Source: Neobacillus niacini (GTDB lineage: Bacteria; Bacillota; Bacilli; Bacillales; Cytobacillaceae). From it: a DNA stretch of 64,000 nucleotides. Of this stretch, positions 16,060 through 24,800 are shown piece by piece. The DNA lies in assembly GCF_023715415.1 (NCBI RefSeq), contig NZ_JAMBOB010000002.1, forward strand, positions 248,001-312,000, given 5' to 3'. Both the position numbers and the translations under genes were made by a program. Below the pieces are notes generated by a model that saw nothing but the letters and a program-made list of their open reading frames with translations, searched no databases and was not told the origin of the DNA. The stretch's first letter is position 1. Every line of letters begins with the position of its first letter.

Positions 16060-17268
16060 ATGAAAACTTCCTTATCACAGTTTATGCTTCGCACAGGAAT
16101 TTACAGCGGATCGAACTCACGGGCAATGGTACCAAGCTTGTTTGCTGGCCTAGGTGCAAAAAGAGTCGTTCTTTTAAGTGACAGAGGATTAGAAAAAGCT
16201 GGTGTCGTTGAGAAGGTTGCAGAAATATTTAATTTAACCGGTCATGGCAGCGGACCACAGCTTGTTGGTCAATACCTTGATATTAGTCAGGATGCCGAAA
16301 GCAGATGTATTAACGATGCCGTTCGGTATTTTAAAGAAGTCAGCGGGGATGCCTTACTGGCTGTAGGAGGGGGCAGTGTCCTTGATACTGTTAAAGGGGT
16401 AAAATATGCACTCCATAAGGGATTGTCTGATATTAAGGAAGCAATTCCAGGAGGACTTTTATATGAACAGTTTCCTAAGGCAAACTTTATCCCGATTCCA
16501 CATATCGCAATTCCAACTACAGCGGGAACAGGTTCTGAAGTTTCCCCAATTGCAGTCATTTTCAATGAAGATATTCAAATGAAGACAAATATCATAAACC
16601 CATTCATAAATGCGGATATGGCGATTCTGGATCCTGATTTAACACTTGGGCTACCGCCTTTTATCACGGCCTTTACTGGGTTTGATGCCTTAACACATGC
16701 CATTGAAGCACTTGCATCGCCGACGGCGACGGCACTGACTGATGCTTATGCACTGCATGCAATACGCTTAATTGAAAAAAATCTTCCAGTAGCAGTCTCA
16801 GACGGTACGAATCTCGCTGCCCGAATGGATTTACTTCAAGCAAGCTTAATGGGAATTACCGCATTTAGCTTTGCATTAAATGCTATTCCCGTACACAATT
16901 TGGCCCACGCCTATGGTGCATTGTTTCGTATCCCACATGGCTTGGCCAATGCTGTCTTCCTTCCAGTGGTTATGGAGATGGTTCCTTCATTATACCTGCC
17001 AAAAGTTTATGAGCTTGCAGCCGCCTTGGATGTAGAGGTGAAAGGTGATACTGCTGAAACGACTTTAGCAAAAGTAATAGAAAAGATTCGTCTACTGCAG
17101 CATAAAGTCGGTCTCCCTGAAGATTTCAAACAGTACAATATTACGGAAGAAAACCTCGCACAGACAATTCCTGCTGTTATGAAAGATCCAGCAGCACTAA
17201 GTTTCCCAATGCCTAAAGAATTGATTGCAGCGATCGGACAAAGAGTTGTACCACTTGGTGTAAAATAA
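16060..17268 (+). CDS. Iron-containing (group III) alcohol dehydrogenase
   Basis: This 402-residue protein has the NAD-binding GGGSVLDTVKGV motif and the group III signature region with metal ligands: GFDALTHAIEALAS, HNLAHAYGALFRIPHGLANA. The family (EutG/AdhB/1,3-propanediol dehydrogenase-like) interconverts alcohols and aldehydes with NAD(H) and Fe2+ or Zn2+. GAGGTGAAG lies upstream of the ATG. Co-transcribed with the aldehyde dehydrogenase; a terminator follows. Substrate not predictable. Confidence 0.92.
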   Translation: MKTSLSQFMLRTGIYSGSNSRAMVPSLFAGLGAKRVVLLSDRGLEKAGVVEKVAEIFNLTGHGSGPQLVGQYLDISQDAESRCINDAVRYFKEVSGDALLAVGGGSVLDTVKGVKYALHKGLSDIKEAIPGGLLYEQFPKANFIPIPHIAIPTTAGTGSEVSPIAVIFNEDIQMKTNIINPFINADMAILDPDLTLGLPPFITAFTGFDALTHAIEALASPTATALTDAYALHAIRLIEKNLPVAVSDGTNLAARMDLLQASLMGITAFSFALNAIPVHNLAHAYGALFRIPHGLANAVFLPVVMEMVPSLYLPKVYELAAALDVEVKGDTAETTLAKVIEKIRLLQHKVGLPEDFKQYNITEENLAQTIPAVMKDPAALSFPMPKELIAAIGQRVVPLGVK

Positions 17269-17287
17269 ATCAAATAGTCTTATTCTA

Positions 17288-17328
17288 GGAACAGGATGCC
17301 ATAATGGATGTGGTGTCCTGTTCTTATT
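17288..17328 (+). terminator. Terminator after alcohol dehydrogenase gene
   Basis: GGAACAGGATGCCA pairs with TGGTGTCCTGTTC (two mismatches) around a ~9-nt loop, followed by TTATTTT. Confidence 0.8.
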
Positions 17329-17448
17329 TTAATACAACATTTTATTTTTTTTTTGAATACTCGTAAAGTTTCATATATAATTTTCGTTAGGGTCAAACTC
17401 AGTAATAGAGCTTGTCTACATATTTTAATACGATTAGGAGTCAAAATA

Positions 17449-18384
17449 ATGGAAAAAGTACTTATTTTTGGTCACAAAAATCCTGACACAGATACGATTT
17501 GCTCTGCGATTGCTTACGCAGATTTGAAGAAGCAGCTTGGAATGGATGTTGAACCAGTACGCCTAGGTAGTGTGAATGGTGAAACGCAATATGCACTGGA
17601 CCAGTTTAATACGGAGGTTCCACGCTTAGTTGAAAATGTTGCTGCTGAAGTAAATTCAGTTATTTTGGTCGACCACAATGAGCGCCAGCAAAGTGCGAAT
17701 GATATTAATGAAGTTCGTGTTTTAGAAGTAATCGATCATCATCGTATTGCGAATTTTGAAACAAGCGATCCATTGTATTACCGTTGTGAGCCAGTAGGCT
17801 GTACAGCAACAATTTTGAATAAAATGTATAAAGAAAACGGCAAAGAAATTAAAAAAGAAATTGCTGGACTTATGCTGTCCGCAATTATTTCTGACTCATT
17901 ATTATTTAAATCGCCAACTTGCACAGAAGAAGACGTAGCAGCTGCAAGAGAATTAGCTGAAATTGCAGGTGTCGATGCGCAGGAGTATGGCTTAGAAATG
18001 CTAAAAGCTGGTGCAGATTTAAGTGATAAAACAATTGAACAATTAATTTCACTTGATGCAAAAGAATTCGACATGGGGTCAAGCAAGGTTGAAATTGCAC
18101 AAGTAAATGCAGTTGATACGGCTGAAGTACTTGCACGCCAAGAAGAATTAGAAGCTGCTATTTCAAAAAATATCGAAGAAAAGAACTTAGATTTATTCTT
18201 GTTTGTTGTAACAGATATCTTAACGAACGACTCTGTCGGTTTAGCGTTAGGAAGTAAAACGAACGCTGTTGAAAAGGCATATAATGTTACCTTGGAGAAT
18301 AACACTGCAGTATTAAAGGGTGTTGTATCTCGTAAGAAACAAATCGTACCTGTATTAACTGATATTTTCAATCAGGGTATTTAA
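17449..18384 (+). CDS. ppaC: Manganese-dependent inorganic pyrophosphatase (family II)
   Basis: This 311-residue DHH-family protein hydrolyses pyrophosphate to phosphate in the cytoplasm, pulling biosynthetic reactions forward. The metal-binding motifs are [20 protein letters not shown] and [10 protein letters not shown]; the C-terminal DHHA2 domain carries [10 protein letters not shown], the phosphate-binding SRKKQ signature. Length is typical (about 309). The ATG at 17449 has AGGAG eight nt upstream. It is a single gene closed by a terminator. Confidence 0.97.
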   Translation: MEKVLIFGHKNPDTDTICSAIAYADLKKQLGMDVEPVRLGSVNGETQYALDQFNTEVPRLVENVAAEVNSVILVDHNERQQSANDINEVRVLEVIDHHRIANFETSDPLYYRCEPVGCTATILNKMYKENGKEIKKEIAGLMLSAIISDSLLFKSPTCTEEDVAAARELAEIAGVDAQEYGLEMLKAGADLSDKTIEQLISLDAKEFDMGSSKVEIAQVNAVDTAEVLARQEELEAAISKNIEEKNLDLFLFVVTDILTNDSVGLALGSKTNAVEKAYNVTLENNTAVLKGVVSRKKQIVPVLTDIFNQGI

Positions 18385-18390
18385 TAAAGA

Positions 18391-18427
18391 AAAACCGTTC
18401 TTATGAAATAGGGACGGTTTGTTTTTT
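18391..18427 (+). terminator. Terminator after ppaC
   Basis: AAACCGT and ACGGTTT form the base of a hairpin around TCTTATGAAATAGGG, followed by GTTTTTT. Confidence 0.85.
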
Positions 18428-18442
18428 AGAGTAACTATTACG

Positions 18443-18488
18443 TTGACTGTACACTTTCTACATGATATATTAATAATATTGTAGAAAG
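18443..18488 (+). promoter_or_regulatory. Promoter with inverted repeat for the MerR gene
   Basis: TTGACT (18443-18448), 17 nt, TATATT (18466-18471) is a strong SigA promoter. CTTTCTACA (18454-18462) and TGTAGAAAG (18480-18488) form a perfect 9-bp inverted repeat bracketing the -10 box, a likely autoregulatory site of the MerR protein. Confidence 0.7.
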
Positions 18489-18507
18489 GGGTGAGTGAGT
18501 TGGGAAG

Positions 18508-18921
18508 TTGTATCGTATCGGCGAACTAGCCAAGCTAATGAATCTCTCTAAGAGAACAATCGATTATTACACCCAAATAGGCTTACTCAACCCTATTCGG
18601 ACGGATTCTAATTATCGATTGTATGGAGAAGACAGCATTCAAATTATGCATTCAATTGAACACTATAAAAATCTTAATATGCCACTTGAGGAGATTAAGT
18701 CATCAATTGAATTAATTAAGACGAAGGATTGTTTTGACAAACAAAAGATAGAAAAGCACTTTGAACAAATTGGAATTTTAATGCGTCATCTGAAAGAAGA
18801 AATGGAAGCAATCGAACCGATTCTTGATAAATTAAACGGCAATCAAAAAGAAATGGTTGTGAATAAACTTTCTTCTCAAGGTGTTCCATTAGCACAAACA
18901 TTATTATTATTACTGAGTTAA
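18508..18921 (+). CDS. MerR-family transcriptional regulator
   Basis: This 137-residue protein has an N-terminal MerR winged helix (YRIGELAKLMNLSKRTIDYY, NYRLYGEDSI) and a coiled-coil dimerisation helix, but a short C-terminus with one Cys (KDCFDKQK) and no CueR-type Cys pair, so no metal site is evident. The start is TTG. It is probably co-transcribed with, and may control, the CNNM-type transporter gene 62 bp downstream; a MerR gene next to this transporter also occurs in B. subtilis (yhdQ-yhdP). Confidence 0.9.
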   Translation: MYRIGELAKLMNLSKRTIDYYTQIGLLNPIRTDSNYRLYGEDSIQIMHSIEHYKNLNMPLEEIKSSIELIKTKDCFDKQKIEKHFEQIGILMRHLKEEMEAIEPILDKLNGNQKEMVVNKLSSQGVPLAQTLLLLLS

Positions 18922-18982
18922 ACATACTTTTACAAAAACCAGGAGGTGTATTCCTTACTTTTTCATTAAGGTAAGGAGACCA

Positions 18983-20293
18983 TTGACCATTATTAACTTG
19001 ATTGTAATTGCAATTTTAATTGCTTTTACGGCATTCTTCGTGTCTTTCGAATTTGCCATTGTAAAAATCCGCAGTACACGAATCGACCAGCTTGTAGCAG
19101 AAGGCAATAAAAAAGCAATTGCAGCTAAGAAAATTGTATCAAATTTAGATGAATATTTATCAGCTTGTCAATTAGGTATTACCGTTACAGCTTTAGGATT
19201 AGGTTGGTTGGGTGAGCCGACTGTTGAACACATGCTTCACCCATTGTTTACTAAATTAAACGTAGCTGAATCAGCAGCTAGTATCTTGTCCTTTATCATT
19301 GCTTTTGCTTCAGTAACCTTTATTCACGTTGTGGTTGGTGAACTTGCACCGAAAACAATTGCGATTAATAAAGCTGAGGCAGTTACGTTGATTTTTGCAA
19401 AACCAATGATTCTCTTTTATAAAATTATGTATCCGTTTATTAAAGTGTTAAATGGTTCGGCTCGTCTGATTGTCGGTGTCTTTGGCTTAAAGCCTGCCTC
19501 TGAACATGAAGAAGCACACTCAGAGGAAGAACTGCAATTAATTATCTCTGAAAGCTACAAGAGCGGTGAAATCAATCAGTCTGAATACAAGTATGTAAAC
19601 AATATATTTGAATTTGACGATCGCATTGCAAAAGAGATTATGGTTCCTCGTACTGAAATCGTCGTATTCGATCGATCACAGACTTTAGCAGAATGTCTTG
19701 AAATTGTGAAGGTGGAAAATTATACAAGGTACCCAGTTATTGATGGTGAAAAAGATCATATCGTCGGTATGCTGAACATGAAGGAAGTAATGACAGATTA
19801 TATCAGTGGTAAGCACCTTGATACACCAATCGATGAATATACTCGACCTGTGATTCAGGTAATTGAATCGATTGCCATTCATGATTTATTAGTTAAAATG
19901 CAAAAAGAACGTGTACACATGGCCATCCTAATGGATGAATATGGCGGTACGGCAGGTTTAGTGACGGTTGAAGATATTCTGGAAGAGATTGTTGGTGAAA
20001 TTCGTGATGAATTTGACCAAGACGAAGTTCCAGAAATCAACAAAATTAGTGAACATAAAACCGTGGTGGACGGTAAGGTTTTAATTGATGAAGTAAATGA
20101 TTTATTCGGCTTAGACATCCAGGAAGATGAGATGGATACCATTGGCGGTTGGATTCTATCTGAGAAAATGGATGTTGTCGAAGGTGATAAAGTTAAATAC
20201 GGTGATTACGAATTTAAAGTTCTTGAAATCGATGGTTATCATATAAAATTATTAGAAATTGTGAAATTAATGAAACATGAATCTATAGCATAA
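18983..20293 (+). CDS. CNNM/CorC-family ion transporter (YhdP/MpfA-like)
   Basis: This 436-residue protein has an N-terminal DUF21 membrane domain with about four helices (residues 1-180), a pair of CBS domains (about 200-335; KEIMVPRTEIVVF, HMAILMDEYGGTAGLVTVED) and a C-terminal CorC/HlyC domain (about 350-430). CNNM proteins export Mg2+ or other divalent cations, with CBS domains sensing Mg-ATP; the B. subtilis homologue MpfA protects against Mg2+ excess. Older annotation as haemolysin is misleading. The start is TTG with AAGGAG four nt upstream, slightly close. Confidence 0.9.
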   Translation: MTIINLIVIAILIAFTAFFVSFEFAIVKIRSTRIDQLVAEGNKKAIAAKKIVSNLDEYLSACQLGITVTALGLGWLGEPTVEHMLHPLFTKLNVAESAASILSFIIAFASVTFIHVVVGELAPKTIAINKAEAVTLIFAKPMILFYKIMYPFIKVLNGSARLIVGVFGLKPASEHEEAHSEEELQLIISESYKSGEINQSEYKYVNNIFEFDDRIAKEIMVPRTEIVVFDRSQTLAECLEIVKVENYTRYPVIDGEKDHIVGMLNMKEVMTDYISGKHLDTPIDEYTRPVIQVIESIAIHDLLVKMQKERVHMAILMDEYGGTAGLVTVEDILEEIVGEIRDEFDQDEVPEINKISEHKTVVDGKVLIDEVNDLFGLDIQEDEMDTIGGWILSEKMDVVEGDKVKYGDYEFKVLEIDGYHIKLLEIVKLMKHESIA

Positions 20294-20302
20294 ACTAACA
20301 GT

Positions 20303-20336
20303 AAAAAGACCCAGGTGTTCCTGTGGTCTTTTTTTT
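20303..20336 (+). terminator. Terminator after CNNM gene
   Basis: AAAAAGACC pairs with GGTCTTTTT around CAGGTGTTCCTGT (itself able to pair AGG/CCT), ending in a run of eight or more T. Confidence 0.88.
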
Positions 20337-20554
20337 GACGATTAAAGGGTGGTTAGTGTCCGAGGCTTTTACAAGCTACTCCCTTTATCATCATTCAAGT
20401 TGGTATTTGTCGAACAATCTATAACTGTGTTTGGTAGTTTTTACTTAGTATATAGGGAAAGAGATTTACATCAAAAGTACTATTATTCAGTGTAAATTGT
20501 GATATTAATATTTTCAGCTGAATAGTAATGATATAAAACAAAAGGAGGCTCATC

Positions 20555-20638
20555 TTGAAAAGAATCAGCCTGCTTATAATGTGTATGTACGTTTGTTTAT
20601 TTCAATCTATGGAAAATGGCGGGTGGTTAATAATATGA
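20555..20638 (+). CDS. 27-residue hydrophobic peptide coupled to the CopD-like gene
   Basis: A perfect ribosome site AAAGGAGG (20541-20548) lies six nt before a TTG that opens a 27-codon frame (KRISLLIMCMYVCLFQSMEN and then GGWLII). Its stop TGA overlaps the ATG of the CopD-like gene as ATGA, and the CopD ATG has no good ribosome site of its own. It may be a leader or coupling peptide, a tiny membrane protein with two Cys, or the remnant of a longer gene. No homologue is recognised. Confidence 0.5.
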   Translation: MKRISLLIMCMYVCLFQSMENGGWLII

Positions 20639-21723
20639 ATCTATTTAGTTCAATTGCAGACTTAGGAAACTATCTATTGTTTTCGTTGTTGGTTGGTCAT
20701 ATTGTCCTGCAATTTGTTCCAGATTCGAAAAAACCCACCATTCAACTTCCAAGGCCCTTTTTGCTCATCTGTACGCTTGGGATTATATTGTTTACTTTTG
20801 TGCCAGTGTTCACTTTAATATTGTTGTTTGAGGAATCCGTTGGGTTTGCCGCTGCGGCTGCCTCTGTTTTGATGCGTTTCCAAATTGGGCAGGGATGGCT
20901 ATTTAACACAGTGTTTACTATTTTCTTATGGTTAACACTGTATCTTAATCGCTCGAAATATTTGCAGGCATTCTGGATTGTATTAATGGTGATTACCATT
21001 GGTTATAGCAGTCATGTCTCAACTCAATCGTTTGTTGTTGGTCTATTTTCGCATACCACACACTTTCTTATGGTCGCGATTTGGGTCGGTGTCGTCCTTC
21101 AGGTATCTTGGTTTTCTAAAGATAAAGAACATTGGTCTGAGTTCTTACAATGGTTTTCACCGTTGGCAGTTGTATGTATGATAAATATTTTTGCATCAGG
21201 ATTTGTCATAATGTTTACCATTGAGAAGCCCGCAGAGTATGTAAATGGCTGGGCAACACCATACGGGCGTATGTTATTGTTCAAGCATATAAGCATCATT
21301 CCTATAATTATGTTTGCCTTTATTAATGGGATATTAGCTAGAAGAGCTGCAACAGTCACGAAATATGACCCTCGAAATTGGTTGAAAGCAGAAAGCGTCA
21401 TTCTTCTACTTGTTTTTTTCTTTACTGCCGTTATGGGCACATTATCACCACCTTATGAAAAGGTCTATACCCAGTTGGCACCAACAGCACCAACTTGGGT
21501 AGATTGGCTGTTAGCAAAGAATCTTCTTGTGCCGATACAAATTGAATTCGCTCCAACCTTCCTATCTATCATTTTGGTTATAACTGCACTTCTATTTTTG
21601 TTGTTAATATTTGTGAGTTATAAAAGTATGAGCCCGGTTTTTGCTACTGTATTTGGGGGTTGTTTCATTCTCACTTTATACTTAGGCTTAATGTTTTCTT
21701 GTATTCTTTATCCAATCATTTAA
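20635..21723 (+). CDS. CopD-like copper resistance/transport membrane protein
   Basis: This 362-residue protein has about eight to nine membrane helices. HTTHFLMVAIWVGVVLQVSW and LFKHISIIPIIMFAFING are the two histidine-bearing core segments of the CopD domain (PcoD, C-terminus of B. subtilis YcnJ), which moves copper across the cytoplasmic membrane. It lacks a fused CopC domain. Translation is probably coupled to the 27-residue frame upstream through the ATGA overlap. The multicopper oxidase begins 154 bp downstream without a convincing terminator between, so copper delivery to that enzyme is a reasonable inference. Confidence 0.85.
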   Translation: MNLFSSIADLGNYLLFSLLVGHIVLQFVPDSKKPTIQLPRPFLLICTLGIILFTFVPVFTLILLFEESVGFAAAAASVLMRFQIGQGWLFNTVFTIFLWLTLYLNRSKYLQAFWIVLMVITIGYSSHVSTQSFVVGLFSHTTHFLMVAIWVGVVLQVSWFSKDKEHWSEFLQWFSPLAVVCMINIFASGFVIMFTIEKPAEYVNGWATPYGRMLLFKHISIIPIIMFAFINGILARRAATVTKYDPRNWLKAESVILLLVFFFTAVMGTLSPPYEKVYTQLAPTAPTWVDWLLAKNLLVPIQIEFAPTFLSIILVITALLFLLLIFVSYKSMSPVFATVFGGCFILTLYLGLMFSCILYPII

Positions 21724-21877
21724 GCAGAGATGGGCGCTGTTCATTTTTACTATACATTTAGGGGAAAAGTGGGTGAGTATGAAATAAGGAATATTACATT
21801 TGACATGGACATAACATTTTATAGCAGTGCGAAACTATGACTATCGTACTAGCGGGACCATGAAAGGGGTACAAAGA

Positions 21878-24800
21878 TTGAAACAAAAGAAGTCTCTCTT
21901 ACTATTATTCAGTTTCCTTTTCCTATTTTCGATTGTATCTCTCTCAATTGTTTTTATTGTTCATTCTTCAGAATTAAAACATGCCCTAACTATTGAAAAA
22001 GTAAAATCTGTCACTGTATCTAAAACTACTATTAAACAAAATTCCAGTAATCAACACATCCTAAAAACTGCAAATAAGTCTCCATCAAATGAAACCTCCA
22101 CTGCAAACAGTCAACCAAGCGAAGCAATTATCCAAACGAAAGCAGCACAAACCAATACGGTTCCCCTTTCATTAACTAGTTTAGATATGCCAAACGAGAA
22201 ATGTCTTAAAGGCGCACCTATTCGTAATTTTACTATTGCAGCGATACAGGTAGATATGGTCTACAACAAATTTGGCGACCATGATCCAAAGGCGAAAATA
22301 TATGCCCTACAAGAAGATGTTGAGAAAATTCGACAGGCGATTACTGAAAATCCAGGAAAGCCGGTCAAGGAAATCCAGCCGCTGGCACTCCGTGCAAATA
22401 AAGGCGATTGTATTCAAGTTACCTTTCATAATCAATTGAGTGAGAAAGCATCCATTCATATTGAAGGAGTTGGATATGATGTAAGGGGATCTGATGGAAC
22501 ATCTGCAGGATATAATCCTGACTCCACTGCTGTACCAAACACAGAAATTAAGTACACGTGGAATGCTTCGGATGAAGGAACCTTCTTTTTTTACAATGGT
22601 GCAGATCTCACTTATTTTACTGATCCAACTGGCGGCAGGGGGACAATGGGTGATGGTTTATTCGGGGCGTTAATCGTTGAACCAAAAGGTGCGACATGGA
22701 CTGACCCTGTAACAGGGGAAGAGTTAACTAGCGGGTTATACGCAGATATCCATTTACCTGATAAACCTGATTTCCGGGAGTTTACTCTGTTTTTCCATGA
22801 TGGGATTAGTGCTCAATTTGGTACCCCTCCACCTCCTGGAACTCCTGAAGAGGAAGAGCATGAGGAAGAAGAAGGCGTGGAACCTCATGGAGAAGAACCC
22901 CATGTTGAAGATCTAAATGAAAAAGAACTTTATGCTGTAAACTATCGTGCAGAACCAATGGATGAACGCTTGAAAAATGCAATGGGTGAGGATGGTAAAG
23001 ATGCAACTATGTTTTATTCATCCTGGGTTTTTGGAGATCCGGCAACACCTATTACAAGAGCCTATGTCGGTGATCCGGTTAGATACCGAGTCATTGGAGC
23101 TAATAGCGATGAAAACCATGTATTTCATTTACATGGGCACAGGTGGAAAAGTGATACGAAGAAAACGAACACGGTTGACTCTGATACCTTGAATATAGGA
23201 GATACTCAAACAGCTGAATTAGCCTTTGGTGCTGGATATGACAAAGATAAAACCGGTGCACCTGGTGATTATTTATGGCATTGTCATTTGTTCCCACATT
23301 ATTTAGAAGGCATGTGGGGGTTAATGAGGGTATTCGATAAAGCACAGGATGACTTGCTGCCATTGGCAGATAGGGAATCTCCAACAAGTGCAACACAACA
23401 AAAACCTGGCTTTCCACATTATATACCTGGTGAAATAGGCAAGCGTGCCCCAAAACCACCGGACCCTGAATTACGTCCAGCGACGGAATCAGAAAAAGCA
23501 GCACTTGGTGCACTCGTACCAGGAGCACCTAATTTTGATCGCTGTCCAAAGGATGCACCAGTTCGAAAATATGACATTGTCGGGATACAAACAGAAATTG
23601 TATACAACAATGCAGGTGATCGTGATAAGGAAGGACGGATGTATGTCCTGGCAGAAGATGAGCAGAAGGTCCTTAATGGAGAAATAAGACCTCGTCCTCT
23701 TGCTATACGGGCAAATCAGGGAGACTGTGTGGAAGTTACATTAGAAAACCACCTATTTAATGCAAAAGAGCCGAATGCATTGTCAATACACATTCATTTT
23801 GTGGCCTACGACCCGTTAGGTTCTGATGGAACCACTGTTGGCTGGAACTACAATCAAGGTACAGAGCCGGGAGAGAAAATCCGTTATCGCTGGTATGCAG
23901 ATGAAGAGGGCTCAATCTTTTTCCATGATCATATGTCAGCTGGTGAAAAAGGCTTTCACGGGACATTTGGTACTTTAATTGTCGAACCTAAAGGCTCAAA
24001 ATGGCTGGATCCACAGACAGGAAGGGAAATAAAATCTGGTACAGAAGCGATGATTGTTCACCCTGAAAAAGAAGATTTCCGTGAACAAGTTCTTATTTAC
24101 CATGATTTCGCAAGACTTTGGGATAAAAACGGAAACCCGCTCCCTTTAGAGACAAATCCAGCAAATTTCAAACATGCACATGGGTATGCAGGTGTGAATT
24201 ATTCGAATGCACCTTTTTTTCGCCGAAACAATGCAGACCCTGCTTATGCGTTTAGTTCATGGGTTCATGGTGATCCCGAGACCCCAATAATTCAAAGCTA
24301 TACAGGAGATCCGATAAAAATACGCTTAATTCAAGGGGCACATGAAACACAGCATAATTTTAATTTGCACGGGTTAGCATGGAAGCGCGAGGCAGGAGTA
24401 GAGGATTCAGAATTAACTTCTACTCAGACAATTGGTATATCTGAGCAGTTCACTATGGATATCCAACCAAACCCTGTAGGTGTAAATCAGCGGGATTATC
24501 TATGGTCATCTCAGCCTATTGAAGACTTATGGAGTGGATTATGGGGCTTTGTCAGGGTTTGGGGAGAAAAAACGCCAATTCTACAAAAACTACCAGATCG
24601 TCCGTCTTTGAAATCGTCTGTTGTTCCATGGAGAGTAAGTCAAATGAAGAAAAATGGATCAAAACCACCAAAGGCGCTAACACCTGGTAATCCTTGTCCT
24701 CCTGGTGCATTAGTACGAAAGTTTGATATCACTGCATTTATGAAGGACATTGTCTACAACAAGTTTGGTGATCATGATCCTTTCGGAATGATGTTTTCCC

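Noticed and set aside
20581-20634. Longer CopD-like protein starting at GTG 20581
   Set aside because: No ribosome site precedes it; the strong AAAGGAGG upstream is set for TTG 20555 in a different frame, and membrane-protein similarity starts at 20635.
21800-21827. TTGACA at 21800-21805 as the oxidase promoter
   Set aside because: No acceptable -10 box occurs at 16-18 nt spacing (TAGCAG at best), so only the -35 half is present.
22806-23006. His/Leu-rich minus-strand frame inside the oxidase gene
   Set aside because: It is the antisense reading of the acidic His/Glu loop region; no start signals and the plus-strand gene is certain.
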